From assembly GCA_029844215.1 (NCBI GenBank), contig CM056724.1:89361093-89425092 (forward strand): a stretch of 64,000 bases of DNA, in the 5' to 3' direction. Shown piece after piece: positions 11,480 through 22,466 of the stretch. The translations under genes and the position numbers were made by a program. Source of the DNA: Przewalskia tangutica (Eukaryota > Streptophyta > Magnoliopsida > Solanales > Solanaceae). Position 1 is the stretch's first letter. Each line of letters starts with the position of its first letter. Under the pieces are notes generated by a model. It was not told where the DNA came from, made no database searches, and saw nothing but the letters and a program-made list of their open reading frames with translations.

Positions 11480-13016
11480 ACCCAGTGTCTGCTCTAAAAG
11501 ACCCGAATTGGAAAATGACCATGGATCATGAATATCATGCTCTAATTAAAAATGGGACATGAGAGTTAGTACCACTTCCATCAAATGCTAATATAATTCG
11601 GTCTATGTGAATTTTTACTCATAAAGAAAAAGCTGATGGTTCTTTTGAGCGACATAAGGCCCGTCTTGTAGGTGATGACAAGACCCAGCAGGTTGTACTA
11701 GATTGCGGGGAGACGTTTATTCCGGTGGTCAAACCGGCAACAATCAGAACAATTCTCAGCCTCGCCCTCTCCAGAGGATGGTCACTTCATCAATTGGATG
11801 TTAAAATGCATTTCTCCATGGACATTTGAGTGAGACTGTCTACATGCACCAACCGTTGGGATACAGAGGTCCTCTATATCCACATCATGTGTATTTGCTG
11901 AAAAAATCATTATATGGTCTCAAGCTGGCCCCCAGGACTTGGTACAAGCGGTTTGCAGACTTTGTGTTCAACATGAGTTTCTCACACAGTCGTTCAGATA
12001 ATTCGCTGTTTATTTATAAACAGCGTAATCATACTGCTCATCTTCTTTTATATGTAGATTATATTATCCTTACAACATCTTCAGAATCTCTTCGCAAGAG
12101 TATCATATCACAACTTAGTTTTGAATTTGCTATGAAGGATCTTGGCCCACTACACTACTTTCTAAGTATTGCAGTAACACGACATGCAGGAGGTTTATTT
12201 CTTTCTCAGAAAAAGTATGCCTCAGATATCGTGGAACGAGCTGGAATGTCTGCTTGCAAACCTTCAACAACTCCCGTATACACCAAGTCAAAATTGAGTG
12301 CCACATCTAGCAAACAGTTTGCCAACCCAACATTGTATCGCAGCTTAGCTGGAGCTTTACAATATCTCACCTTCACCAGGACGGATATTACCTATGCAGT
12401 GCAACAAGTGTGCCTCTTCATGCATAATCCGATGGAAGAACATATGCATGCACTAAAACGCATTGTGCGATATATTCAGGGCACTTTAGAATATGGATTA
12501 CATTTTTATCCGTCTTCCATTTTCAAACTTGTTACTTACACATATGCAGATTGGGCAGGATGTCCAGACACCGGGAGCTCTACCTCTGATTACTGTGTCT
12601 TTCTCGGTGATAATTTGATCTCATGGTTCTCGAAAAGACAAGAAAAAATATCCCGCTCCAATGTTGAAGCTGAGTACCGTGATGTTGCTAATGTTGCATC
12701 TGACTCATGTTGGATTCAGAATCTGTTACTTGAGCTTCATTGTCCTATTTCGACATCCACTTTGGTATACTGTGATAATATTAGTGTAATATATCTCTCG
12801 GGGGATCCGATCCATCATCAACGCACTAAACACATTGAGTTAGATATCCATTTTGTCAGTGAAAAAGTGGCACGCAGACAAGTGCGAGTGTTAGATGTTC
12901 CGACGCGTTATCAGATTGCAGATATCTTCACAAAAGGACTTCCGCTGGTATTATTTGAAGAATTTAGGGACGATCTCGGATTCGCCGCCTCCGATTTATT
13001 TGCGGGGGAGTTTTAG
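11480..13016 (+). pseudogene. copia-1 reverse transcriptase and RNase H, inactive RT motif
   Basis: RT begins near DPNWKMTMDHEYHALIKNGT (11500-11559) with stops at two expected Trp codons (TGA at 11560-11562 and 11608-11610) and a frameshift near 11810. From 11826 a 396-residue frame is open to 13016. In it the catalytic YVDD reads YVDY at residues 76-79 (codon TAT at 12060-12062), so polymerase activity should be lost. RNase H features remain: YADWAG near residue 240, the acidic positions in EAEYR, YCDN and HIELDIHF, and an end that abuts the 3' LTR. Confidence 0.9.
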
Positions 13017-13231
13017 AATATCATTAAGGATATTCTGTAATTATTATTAGTATTAATATAGGATCATTGTATATTTGGTAATAAGTAAAATAATGAATAG
13101 GTAGAGATTGTCATATTAATTAGGATGATTAGGAGCTTGATTTCCTCTACTCATTTATTGTATATTGATGTATATATTTTACCCTTTATGGAAAAATATA
13201 CTTTTGAGGAAAACATTTCCAAAGTCTTACC
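13011..13231 (+). repeat. copia-1 3' LTR
   Basis: It is the partner of 8317-8535. The first two bases read TT instead of TG and the last base is C instead of A, but the GTTAC target duplication that follows at 13232-13236 fixes the boundary. The RNase H stop codon at 13014-13016 falls inside it. Confidence 0.9.
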
Positions 13232-13234
13232 GTT

Positions 13235-13285
13235 ACGAAAAAAGGTTGTGTAACGAAATGTTTGATCAAAATTGAAGGCAATGGA
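13235..13285 (+). repeat. 50-bp direct repeat, right copy
   Basis: This is the partner of 8162-8211. It is followed by single-copy-looking sequence that runs into the last exon of the pectinesterase pseudogene, so this side may be the original locus. Confidence 0.7.
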
Positions 13286-13510
13286 AATCCTGCCTATAAA
13301 AATGGAAATCTCACAGAACCAATTTAGCCCAATTTTTTGCAATTTGCAGAGTCATTATAAAATTAAACTCTAAGCCATTGCTCTCCACCAATGGATTTTC
13401 TATTCAAGAAGGGCTGCACTTGGGCTTTACGGAAAGATTTGGCCCATGGCACTCGACCTTGTTTGTTGGCTCCTTTACCAGAGCACTTGTATTCCCCAAA
13501 CACTGCATGC

Positions 13511-14047
13511 CTAAAAACAAAAACAAAAAACAAGAAAAGATTAAAATCGTTGAACTCTTCTAAATGTGAATTCTATTTTGTATAAGGATTTAAGATATAC
13601 ATGCAATGTAAATGCTTTTTATACCATTAATGTAATTTAACCTGATGTAGGTAAAGGCAGAGATTCACCAAAGTATTCATCATCTACTATATATACATAA
13701 AACAAAATTAATTTTGTATATACAATATAATTTTTTTGCGAAAGGGATTTGAGTGAACCCTCATCAGTGACAGAACAAGGATTTTCACGAAGGAGGTTTA
13801 AAATATAAAAAAAGTAAATATACGAAAAGCCAAGGTAACCTTGTATAAACAATATACAATTTTCTGGATGAAGCCCCTAGCTCCTCCCTATGTTGCATGT
13901 TGGATGCTTTATTTTCAAGGTAACTAGTTCCACTTATTATATCCAGTTACTATAAGTTATTATCTTTTAAGTGATCTAATAGTATTTCCCCCCGCACATT
14001 ATCTGTGTATTGAGGTTAAAATCAATTAAAAAAATGATGTATATTAC
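13511..14047 (-). other. last intron of the pectinesterase pseudogene
   Basis: The intron is bounded by donor GTAATA (14047 downward) and acceptor TTTTTAG (13511). It is AT-rich and I see no inserted element with clear ends. Confidence 0.7.
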
Positions 14048-14419
14048 TGTTGTCTAGATGAAAAGTCCTAATCAGACCATCCTTCTGGGGTTATAAGACC
14101 ATCAAAATAGCAATGCGAGTAAATAATCCTTGAATACTCTCCCCAAGCTCTGCCTAAAAGGACACGGGCACTTCTATTGACTTTACAGTTAACAAATGAG
14201 AATCCAGTATCTTCATCTGGTGATTCTCTTTGGTGTGCTGCAATTGCTCCTGATATTCCAATATTGTCCTCAACTATTGAATGAAGAATACAACCCTATT
14301 GCAACAAAAAAACGCGATCATTTCCTAAAAAATGTTAACGAGTGAGGCTTGATTTGGTGGTAGAACGTCTCAACCATCAATTAACAGGTTGGAGTTTCAG
14401 GTCATATGAAGAGTCGTGT

Positions 14420-14938
14420 TGTGTATCATTGTCCTTTATTGATTAAAAAACAAAATATTAATGAGTTCATTGATTGAATATGCTTTGTAATAGACTAGTC
14501 GTTTGGGTTGGGATCTCTTTTTCAGTCTATGACAATTGGTATCAGAACATATTGATCAATGCTTGAGGCCGTGATTTAGAGAGGTGGCCGAGACCTAGCA
14601 GGAGGGCCAGCTATGACCAACTAGTAGGGCACTGGGAGTGGTGACTTAGCTCTTAGAGGGATGCTAGCCGTGAACATTAATTGGGCCCAAAAAAGGAAAA
14701 AAAAGAATGAGATGCCAGTCGTGACACTGGGTCAAAGGGGTGCAAGAATTTGTAGCCTGGATCAAAGAAGTGATGCCAACCATGACCAACGAGGTTGTTG
14801 GTCATCAAGCAGGGCGATTATTGTGTAAAAATTGTCTTTCATTAATTAAAATAGAATTATACAAATGGATTTATAGGATGAATGAGCCTTCACCTAATAG
14901 ACTAGTCTTTTGGGTTGGACTCTTTTGCTTAATCGACA
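14420..14938 (+). mobile_element. TRIM-like miniature LTR element inside intron 3
   Basis: Two diverged direct repeats (about 14420-14534 and 14822-14938) share TGTGTA...ATTGTC at the start, TAATAGACTAGT and TTTGGGTTGG in the middle, and TCGACA/TATGACA at the end. The left one is followed after two bases by TGGTATCAGAAC (14537-14548), a Met-tRNA-type primer site with one mismatch. The interior of about 290 bp has no coding sequence. These are TRIM proportions. I could not find a convincing target duplication, so edges are approximate. Confidence 0.5.
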
Positions 14939-15843
14939 AAAAATCGCGTTAATTAAAAAGAAAAAAAGGCAATTTCACATTGCAAAAGACCACAAAATAA
15001 CCGTTCAAACCTAAATAGAGACAATAACAAGTACTAATGAATAGTCAAGTGTCAACAAGCTGACGTGAACACCTATTAGGAAAGAAAAGGACATCGAGTG
15101 AAGAACCTGAAATAGTGATCTAGCATTGCCACAAATGAAATCAACAGTGACTCGAATGTAACACTTGTAAAAATATTGTGATCTAGACTCATCATATAGT
15201 GTGTCTTGTGATCCCAATGTCCTAACTTTCTACAACATTGCCTTGTCACATGATAATCTTAATGCTACTGCTTGCATGTCATTGTAGTGAGGCAATCCAA
15301 TCACTATATTCTGAAAAAAATTTAGCAAGTTCTGTGAGTTCAACTTACTTTCTGTTTGAATTATATATACATACCATAAGATCACACTCGGTCGGGTACC
15401 TCAATGGTGATGCTACTTGCACATAAATAATATGATTCGACTACAACTGTGGTTGTATTGACAGTGCCTAACTCATTGCCATATTGGTCCTTGTCAGAGG
15501 CATTGCTATTCCAAGTAATAATAGTTCTTCTAGCTTGTTTCTCATCACCAATCAATGAGATAAATGACTTTGAAGCTGGAATAAACACTTGTTCTCTGCA
15601 TATCAAAAAATTCACAAAAACTAGACATGTAAATCTTCACATAGTAAAAAAAACTGAAATTAGCTACAAATTTCATCGCTAATCCATAACCAAATTGCTC
15701 GAAGCTGGCAGATTTTTTTGATAATCTGTCACTAAATAAGATGAACCACATATTTTGTTATTTAGCTAAAAAAAATTATCAAGTCGCTTATTCCGATTTT
15801 TTAGTAGTGATAAAGGGACCAAGTTATAAAACGAGGTCATTTG

Positions 15844-16186
15844 TGAAAGAAATAATCTCTTGATTATTCTTATTGATGAAAGACATATATATACAAGTTA
15901 CAATAGAAAATCCTTTTTCTATTCTACATCTAAATCTCTATTCTATATGGAGACTAACTATACAATTATGGTAATATTACACTACTAATTAAGGTACAAG
16001 ATTAATACAATAATATACCAAATATACAATGTGTAAGCCTAAGCCGAGATAGGATGTTACCCGTAATGGGCTTTCTGGAAGGCAAGACAGTCCCGTGATG
16101 GGCTGGATGAGAACTCAGCAACCCAATCTTTTTCGGTTTGAAATATACACATAATATACATTTGTATATTATGTGTATATTTAACA
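15844..16186 (-). repeat. copia-2 3' LTR
   Basis: The 343-bp repeat is the partner of 20675-21018. It contains a pair of short inverted ATATACATTTGTATATTATG words near its minus-strand start. Confidence 0.92.
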
Positions 16187-16747
16187 CACACCCGCAGTCA
16201 TATCGGACGGTCTTCGTACGCTGAGACTGTCTCTAAAATCTTCAAAAAGGTCCGAGAGAAGACCCTTTGTAAAGATGTCTGCAATTTGATATCTGGAATG
16301 GACATGGCAGATGCGTACTTGTCCTCTAGCTACCTTTTCTCGAACAAAGTGAATGTCCATCTCTATATGTTTAGTGCGCTGGTGCTGAACTGGATTATCA
16401 GAAAGGTAGATGACACTAATATTATCACAATACACCAAGGTAACTTTCTGAACAGGACAATGCAGCTCTAAAAGAAGATTACGTAACCAACATGACTCAG
16501 AAACCACATTGGCTACCCCTCAATACTCCCCCTCTACACTCAAACGTGAAAGCGTGGATTGACGTTTGGCAGACCATGAGACCAAGTTATTTCTAAGAAA
16601 CATACAATAGCGGACGTAGAGCGTGCGGTGTTGACAACCACCGATCAACATGCAGTAGGAGACAAGCGTGAGCGTGGCGTGAAGGATACAAATGCAAGCC
16701 ATAATCAAGTGTTCCCTGAATGTACCTAAGAATGCGTTTGAGCGCAT
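16187..16747 (-). pseudogene. copia-2 RNase H
   Basis: The minus strand shows LRNLLLELHCPVQ, VYCDNISVIYLS and TKHIEMDIHFVREKVARGQV, the end of copia RNase H. The earlier part (VSYCMLIGG, NNLVSWSAKRQSTLSRLS) is in a shifted frame. The C-terminus reaches the 3' LTR. Confidence 0.85.
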
Positions 16748-17711
16748 TCATATGTTCAATCCTAGAATCATGCATAAACAAACACACTTGCTGTACGACA
16801 TACATAATATCAGGTCGTGTGAACATAAGATACTGAAGGGCCCTTGCAAGACTACGATAGCGGGTCGGATCCTCATAGGGGGAGCCAACTACATCACCCA
16901 ACTTGGGCTTAATATCAACTGGAGTAGAGGTGGAGTTACATGATGACATCCCAGCCCTCTAAATGATCTCAGCTGTATACTTCCTTTGTGATAAGAACAT
17001 TCTCCCTGCATGACGAGTGACAACAATCCCTAAAAAATAAATCAATGATCCCAAGTCTTTCATGACAAACTCAGAACTGAGCATTGTGATAATAGACCGG
17101 CGTAATGTATCAAAAGAGGCAGTCAAGATAATATCATCCACATATAATAGTATATAAGCCATCGAAGAACCCCGACGATATATGAATAATGAATTATCAG
17201 ACCTGATGTGAGAGAACCCAATAATTGAAACATAGTCATCAAACCTCTTATACCAAGCCCGTGAAGACTGCTTAAGCCCATACAAAGACTTCTTCAACAA
17301 ACAGACATGATGAGGATATTGAGTATCCCTAAACCCCAAGGGCTATTGCATATATATTGTCTCATTGAGATCACCATGTAGGAAAACATTATTCACATCT
17401 AGCTGATGAATGAGCCATGCTTTCGAAAGAGTCAAGCTGAGCACAATGCGAATGGTAGTCGGCTTGACCATTGGGCTAAATGTCTCACCACAATCTACAC
17501 CAACCTGTTGAGTCTTATCATCACCTATAAGACGAGTCTTATGCCTTGCAAATGAACCGTCATAATTGTTTTTATGAGCAAAAATCCACATAGACCGAAT
17601 AATATTAACACCAGATGGATGGGGTACCAACTCCCACGTCTTATTATCAATAAGAGCATTATATTCATCAATCATAGCAATTTTCCAATTCGGGTCATTT
17701 AAAGCAGACAC
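16593..17711 (-). pseudogene. copia-2 reverse transcriptase
   Basis: Three frames joined by stops cover the RT: 17711-17343 (ALNDPNWKIAMIDEYNALID, then FLHGDLNETIYMQ), 17339-16959 (KKSLYGLKQSSRAWYKRF and the catalytic YVDD at residues 66-69) and 16949-16593 (YRSLARALQYLMFTRPDI). The active-site motif is kept, unlike in copia-1. The breaks at 17340-17342 and around 16950-16958 are simple nonsense or short frame changes. Confidence 0.9.
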
Positions 17712-19115
17712 AGGATTACGGGAACTGGTGATTTAAGAACATTCGAATTTAAATTAAAATGTCTTTTTGGTTTAAAAATATCCCGTTGATTTCGGGTGAC
17801 TGGACCATGACTCGGGGCAGAATTGGGTGAATTGTGGGAATTTTTGGGATGTGGGACGGGCTGGCCAGCAGGAAGTGGGCTCTTGTGGCCCAGCCCAGGC
17901 CGTTCTTCTTTGGGCGGGGATGCCACTGGATCCGGTAGAAGGCTGAGCAGGCGGGTGGAGAGAAGGCCCAGATCGATAGTAGAGGCACTGATGTTTGGAC
18001 CAGCGAGAAGTGGGCCCGCTGACAGAATCTGGGTGCGGGACACATCCGAAAAATGCTGAATAATATATGGGGATATGTCATCATCCAAAAAATTATACGA
18101 ACTATGGATGAAACTATTTTCCTTAGCAAATGAAAATTGGGATTCATAAAAAATAACATGACGACTAATTATAATTTTATTTGATGATAAATCAAAACAG
18201 TTATACGGTGATTTGATGGATAACGGATAACCCAAAAACACACAAGGGGTAGAACGAGTCTGAAGTTTGTTAATTGTGGTGGATGGAAAAAAGTGATAAC
18301 ACAAGCACCCAAATACTCTAAGATGTATATACGATAGAGTCTTATTATATAAATTTTGAAGAGGGGATGAATATGTCAAACCTTTGGAAGGAAGAATGTT
18401 AAGAATATATGTAGCTATTTGTAAAGCATGATGCCAAAAATACGGGGGTACAGTAGCATGAACCAAGAAAGTTCGGATAATGTTATTAATGATACGAATT
18501 TTGCGTTCGACTTTCCAGTTTTGTGAAGACGTATAAGGACATAAAAAACAAAAAAATATTCCATTTTTAGCACAAAATTCTCGAAATTCCCCATTGTCAT
18601 ACTCTTTGCCATTATCATATTGGATATTTCTATTTCTCGTTCGAATTGGGTCAGAATGAAAGCTCTAAATTTTTGGAAGATGGAAAAACTTGACATTTCT
18701 TTGCTATTGGAAACGTTCATAAAATTTAGAATATATCCAAAAGTAGAACATAATAACGATGACCCAATGAACTAAGAACATGAGATGTCCATAAATCGCT
18801 ATGAATAATATCAAATGGCGTTGAAGTAGTAGAATTAGAATCTATAAATGGTAACTTAACAAATTTTCCTAAGGAACAAGATTGACAATTCGGAGTACTA
18901 CGCGTACCCTTACAAGAAATAAGTTTATTTTTATCTAAGACAAACAAAATAGATGACCCTGGTTGACCTAGACGAGCATGCCACAAGGAAGGAGCAAGAG
19001 CTGCAAAAGTGGATGACATGGCTTGACGCGAGAAACCAAGACTTGGTGTGATTGGATAAAGATTTTCCCTACTGTCACACCTCATGAGAGCACTCTTCGT
19101 CTTGAAATCTTTCAC
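17699..19115 (-). pseudogene. copia-2 GAG-pre-integrase and integrase
   Basis: Reading downward: the GAG-pre-integrase zinc end (LWHARLGQPGS, CQSCSLGKFVKLPF), the integrase start (HSDLWTSHVLSSLGHRYYV), then after a frame break FWHHALQIATYILNILPSK, VFGCLCYHFFPS and STPCVFLGYP. The frame stops near 18726 and resumes from 18720 and 18466. The end overlaps the RT start. Confidence 0.87.
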
Positions 19116-19495
19116 AGAAATCCCAAAGGATCAAAATCAATAGATACCCAATTATCAGTGCTGAATTTACGGACAGACACCAAATTTTTAATTAATTTTG
19201 GGGCATGAAGGGTATTTTTCAAGACAAGTGGTGGATGAGGAGGAGATAAATTTTTATGACCATAACCCTTAATTGGAATTGAATTACCATTATCAATAAT
19301 TATACCACGATTACTGCTCAAATTGGAATAAGACGAGAGAGTACCTTGGTCGGATGTCATGTGGGTAGTGACGTCTGTGTCCATGCACCAATTCGGGTCC
19401 GGTTGTGTCATTCCAAGCGTGTGCATTGCGGCTTCAATGTCGATTTGTGTGGGTACCGCTGCGTGATAGGCTTGAGGGGGTCGGGGCCCAAGCAT
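19112..19495 (-). pseudogene. copia-2 protease domain
   Basis: The frame contains WCMDTDVTTHMTSDQGTLS where W-x-x-DSGA-T-xHM is usual, so two residues of the D-S-G-A motif are changed. It then follows the copia protease pattern (NGNSIPIKGYG, LHAPKLIKNLVSVRKF). Confidence 0.85.
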
Positions 19496-20523
19496 TCCGG
19501 ACTGCTGCCCCGACCCATTGGTGGGTCTAAAACTAGATGCTGGACCCGAGAAACTGGGCTGAAACTGGGCAGAAACCGGGGCTCAGTTTCTCGGGTAATA
19601 TGTTGGGCTCGGCTAGGCAGTGACTGGGGCCCACTGCCAATGCATAGGGGCCCATTGTGGGCCCCACATCTATTGTTTTTGTTGACTGTCCCGAGGACCG
19701 CCACCGCCACTATTCTAGTTGCCGCCGATGTTGCCACCACATTTTTTACCATTATTTTTTCGATTTTGACCCTTTTTACCACCACCGTTGTTGCGATTTT
19801 GGCTCGAGTTAGTGGAACTGGAAGGAAAAAAATTGACTCAGTCATCATGACGACAGGACTAGCCCCGGTAGTCGCCTTCTTAGCCAACTCGGCTTCTTCC
19901 AATGTAAGTATGGAACGTGCTTGATAAAATGCTGGTAGAGGGTTACTTTGACGAAGAATTGAAGCAACACCGTTATAGGCCTCAGACAGGCCTGAAACCA
20001 TCTATATAACGAGACGACTATTACTAACAGGGGCACCCACGTTGAGAAGTTGATCCTCTAAGTCCTTGAGTCGTTTGTAATAAGATGAAACATTTGGAAA
20101 ATTCTCCATCTTGACTTGAGAAAATTTCCGTTCAAGGGTAACAATGCGGGAATGACTGTTATCTTGAAAGATATCACGCAATCGATTCCAAGCCTCCATA
20201 GCTGTGGAGTAGGGTTCCATAATCGTATGTAAAAGGTCCATGGAGATAGTGACATAAATCCATTGGAGAATCTTTGCATCAAGCGTGATCCATAATTTTG
20301 GATCGTCTGCTTTGGTGGGCACATCCTCCGTAGCCGCCGTATCACCTGCCGTAGGAGTAGCCGGAGGGATTATGTGGTGGAGGACTTGATGTGCCATTGC
20401 ATGAATCTTGAATAATTCCGCCCACGTCCCATATTGGACGTTTTCTAGGTCAAGAACAATAGGAAGAACACTCTTGATGTTGGAAACTGTGAGGGCAGGA
20501 TGAAACGTGTTCTTATCAGTCAT
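19408..20523 (-). pseudogene. copia-2 gag
   Basis: From 20523 the frame reads MTDKNTFHPALTVSNIK, TWAELFKIHAMAHQVLHHII and WNRLRDIFQDNSHSRIV, stopping at 20002; the next part (SNPLPAFYQARSIL) continues from 20001. The Gly/Asn-rich region around 19690-19800 is low-complexity. It is the better-kept of the two copia gags in the window. Confidence 0.87.
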
Positions 20524-20674
20524 AGTGAATAGAACAACAAGATTCAGAGAAGGGATTTGTTGGAGAATACAAGAAGAAACCGAGAAGTGTCTCAGTTTTT
20601 GGAAGGGATATCTCGGTTTTGTGCTAGAGTTTGCGGAAGAAAGGAGGTAGAAAACACCTAGACTTATGATACCA

Positions 20675-21018
20675 TGAAAAAAATAATCCCTTGATTATTC
20701 TTATTGATGAAAGACATATATATACAAGTTACAATAGGAAAATCATTTTCCCATTCTACATCTAAATCCCTATTCTATATGGAGACTAACTATATAATTA
20801 TGGTAATATTACACTACTAATTAAGGTACAAAACTAATACAATAATATACCAAATATACAATGTGTAAGCCTAAGCCGAGATGGACTGCTGCCCGTAATG
20901 GACTTTCTGGAAGGCAAGGCAGTCTCGTGATGGGCTGGACGAGAACTCAGCAGCCCAATCCTTCTCGGTTTGTAATATATACATAATATACATTTGTATA
21001 TTATGTGTATATTTAACA
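20675..21018 (-). repeat. copia-2 5' LTR
   Basis: The 344-bp repeat is the partner of 15844-16186. The primer site is adjacent at 20661-20674. Confidence 0.92.
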
Positions 21019-21344
21019 TTTTGGTTGGCGAACTATGTTAGCATGATACTATAATTCTTCGACTAATTTATCCCACTTAGAAAGTGGGATAAAATAACAC
21101 CAAATTTGATGGAGTAAGATGTGATATTCAAAATTTTGTTTGGTAATAAATTTATACCTTTAGTCTCAAACTTAATCCTAGGATATCGACCTTATCCCAT
21201 AAACCAAAGGACGAGTGAAAGTAACATTACACTTTATCACGGGTTGTGAAGAAAATCAACATAAAAAGCAGAGTAACACGGAATACCAGAGTCCTTCAAT
21301 TAGAACAAATGTAATTTTTTTACAAGGTCGATGTATATTAGTAC

Positions 21345-21640
21345 TTGTAGATCCCGGGACGAATGATAATTTTGACTCGTTTAAAATTATGGACCGCGAC
21401 CATGTCAACTACACCTTGTACTGTAACGGAGTCTCTGTTACCATTCTGATCAACGACGATAACTCCTTGAGACATGCGCGATTTTTCGTTTGTTAAATCT
21501 ATAGTATTAGATTTCACTTTAATATCATCCCACGTAATGTAACGTTGAGCCTCCAAAAACATGAACAAAAATATCAAACTCCAAATCTTGATAAGATTTT
21601 TAAAGTTGTTGTTAAAATTAAGACAGGATTTGTTTGTGTA
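21345..21640 (-). pseudogene. pectinesterase pseudogene, exon 1
   Basis: The minus strand reads AQRYITWDDIKV, then GVIVVDQNGNRDSVTVQGVV and VKIIIRPGIYK, the standard N-terminal part of the mature pectinesterase domain. The exon ends at 21345 with donor GT at 21344-21343, phase 2, and joins exon 2 exactly (codon AA plus A, giving K-E-Q-V). Upstream in frame lies a hydrophobic run (IWSLIFLFMFLEA) that looks like a signal peptide. The frame is open upstream, but I see no ATG before that run; the only in-frame ATG (21562) lies inside it. The true start codon is therefore lost or in a further exon. A copia element separates this exon from exon 2 by 5.7 kb. Confidence 0.9.
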
Positions 21641-21926
21641 TATGAGAAAAAATAGAAAATAGGAGTGGGCAAGTCAGAAAAAGGTGATCGTAATAATTCC
21701 AAGAGCGTGGTGTGTTTTTATGTTTTTGTAGTATTGTTACGAGTCTTATAGAGACTGAATTTAAGTAGTAATATGCACGTTAATGGAGTTTTAATTCAAG
21801 TTTTATTGGGATTATTTTCTTTTTATTACTTGTAGAAGGAAAAGGAGTGATGTGAACAATTCTAATAGTAGAAGAAGGATGTATGAAATCTATTACTAAA
21901 AGGATTATGTCAATCTTTTTATACGG
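21641..21926. other. upstream flank of the pectinesterase pseudogene
   Basis: I see no coding sequence or repeat boundary. If the gene had a promoter it should be here, but I cannot point to a convincing TATA box with a start site. Confidence 0.35.
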
Positions 21927-21929
21927 TAA

Positions 21930-22232
21930 GGGCTCGTTTGGTACGTTGCACTGGACTGTATAATTTTGGATGAATTATACTGTATTATAATGAACTGGAC
22001 TGTATTAATATATAATATACGATATTAGAGTATTAATATATAATGGACTGTATTTTTTTATTTTTTATTTTTAGTACAGTCCAGGGGAGAACTAGATGAG
22101 TCTCAAAATGACAGTTGGAGTGTACTATTTTTAAAAATAGTACAATTCAGTCCGACTGAAAACGCCCACCAAACGTTATATTATTTTTTTGTCTAGTGCA
22201 GTCCATCGTAATACAACGTACCAAACGTGTCC
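21930..22232. mobile_element. MITE, copy 1 of an adjacent pair
   Basis: It starts GGGCTCGTTTGGTACGTT and ends AACGTACCAAACGTGTCC, an inverted repeat of about 18 bp with three mismatches. It is preceded by TAA and followed by TTA. The interior is AT-rich with repeated TTAATATATAATGGACTG words and has no coding sequence. The superfamily is uncertain: three-base flanks would suit PIF/Harbinger, but the two flanks are not identical. Confidence 0.65.
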
Positions 22233-22235
22233 TTA

Positions 22236-22466
22236 GGGCTCGTTTGGTACGTCGCACCGGACTGAACTGTATTAATATATAATGGACGGTATTAGAATAT
22301 TAATATATAATGAATTGTATTTTTTTTTTAATACGATCAGAGACCCACTTAGTTGGTATCTTATTTCTAAAAACGATGCTGATTCGGTGCGGTAACGTCC
22401 ACCAAACGCTGTATTATTTTTTTGTCTATTATAATCCAGCTTAATACAACGTACCAAACGTGTCAC
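22236..22466. mobile_element. MITE, copy 2 of an adjacent pair
   Basis: It has the same termini as copy 1 (GGGCTCGTTTGGTACGTC ... ACGTACCAAACGTGTCA) and the same internal words, but is about 70 bp shorter. It starts three bases after copy 1. Confidence 0.65.

Larger units (their letters stand above)
8317..13231 (+). mobile_element. Ty1/copia element (copia-1), full length but decayed
   Basis: Two LTRs (8317-8535 and 13011-13231) bound a gag-pol region in the copia order gag, protease, integrase, RT, RNase H. The primer site TGGTATCAAGAG starts at 8536, right after the 5' LTR, and fits initiator-Met tRNA priming. The purine tract GCGGGGGAG (13002-13010) precedes the 3' LTR. Target duplications GTTAC lie at 8312-8316 and 13232-13236. 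Stops, frameshifts, a 15-C run and two altered active sites show that it cannot make its own proteins. It sits only about 130 bp beyond the stop codon of the pectinesterase pseudogene. Confidence 0.93.
13363..15595 (-). pseudogene. pectin methylesterase (pectinesterase) pseudogene, exons 2-6
   Basis: Pectinesterases de-esterify cell-wall pectin. Reading down the minus strand, five exons can be placed with GT-AG borders and matching phases: exon 2 15595-15400, exon 3 15310-15107, exon 4/5 block 14295-14048, last exon 13510-13363 (exon 1 is listed separately; counted as one block, the middle exon gives five exons in total, six if a border was missed). Family motifs are present: GIYKEQV across exon 1/2, MQAVALR, LGSQDTLYDES, VDFICGNA, LGRAWGEYSR, and the C-terminal VFGEYKCSGKG...GEQWLRV-stop. 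Two in-frame TAG codons disable it: one in exon 3 after DKAML where Tyr is expected, one at 14070-14068 in GWSD-W-DF where Trp is expected. Other catalytic positions (Gln, Gln, Asp, Arg) look kept, so the decay may be fairly recent. Confidence 0.93.
15844..21018 (-). mobile_element. Ty1/copia element (copia-2) inserted in intron 1 of the pectinesterase pseudogene
   Basis: LTRs at 15844-16186 and 20675-21018 bound a minus-strand gag-pol of copia order. On the minus strand the LTR begins TGTTAAATATAC and ends TTTTTTTCA; directly after the 5' LTR comes TGGTATCATAAGTC (plus 20661-20674) as primer site. Flanks are ATTTG (15839-15843) and TTTTG (21019-21023), a 5-bp target duplication with one mismatch. 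The RT motif YVDD is intact, but stops and frameshifts split the polyprotein. The LTRs differ at a modest number of positions, so it is old but probably younger than the gene it interrupts. Confidence 0.93.

Noticed and set aside
21019..21200. Possible further MITE in intron 1 with TTTTGGTTGG and ATAAACCAAAGG ends
   Set aside because: The inverted match is short and no target duplication is visible.
15382..21577. Two separate pectinesterase-like genes on either side of copia-2
   Set aside because: The splice phases and the protein text join exactly across the insertion, so they are one gene split in intron 1.
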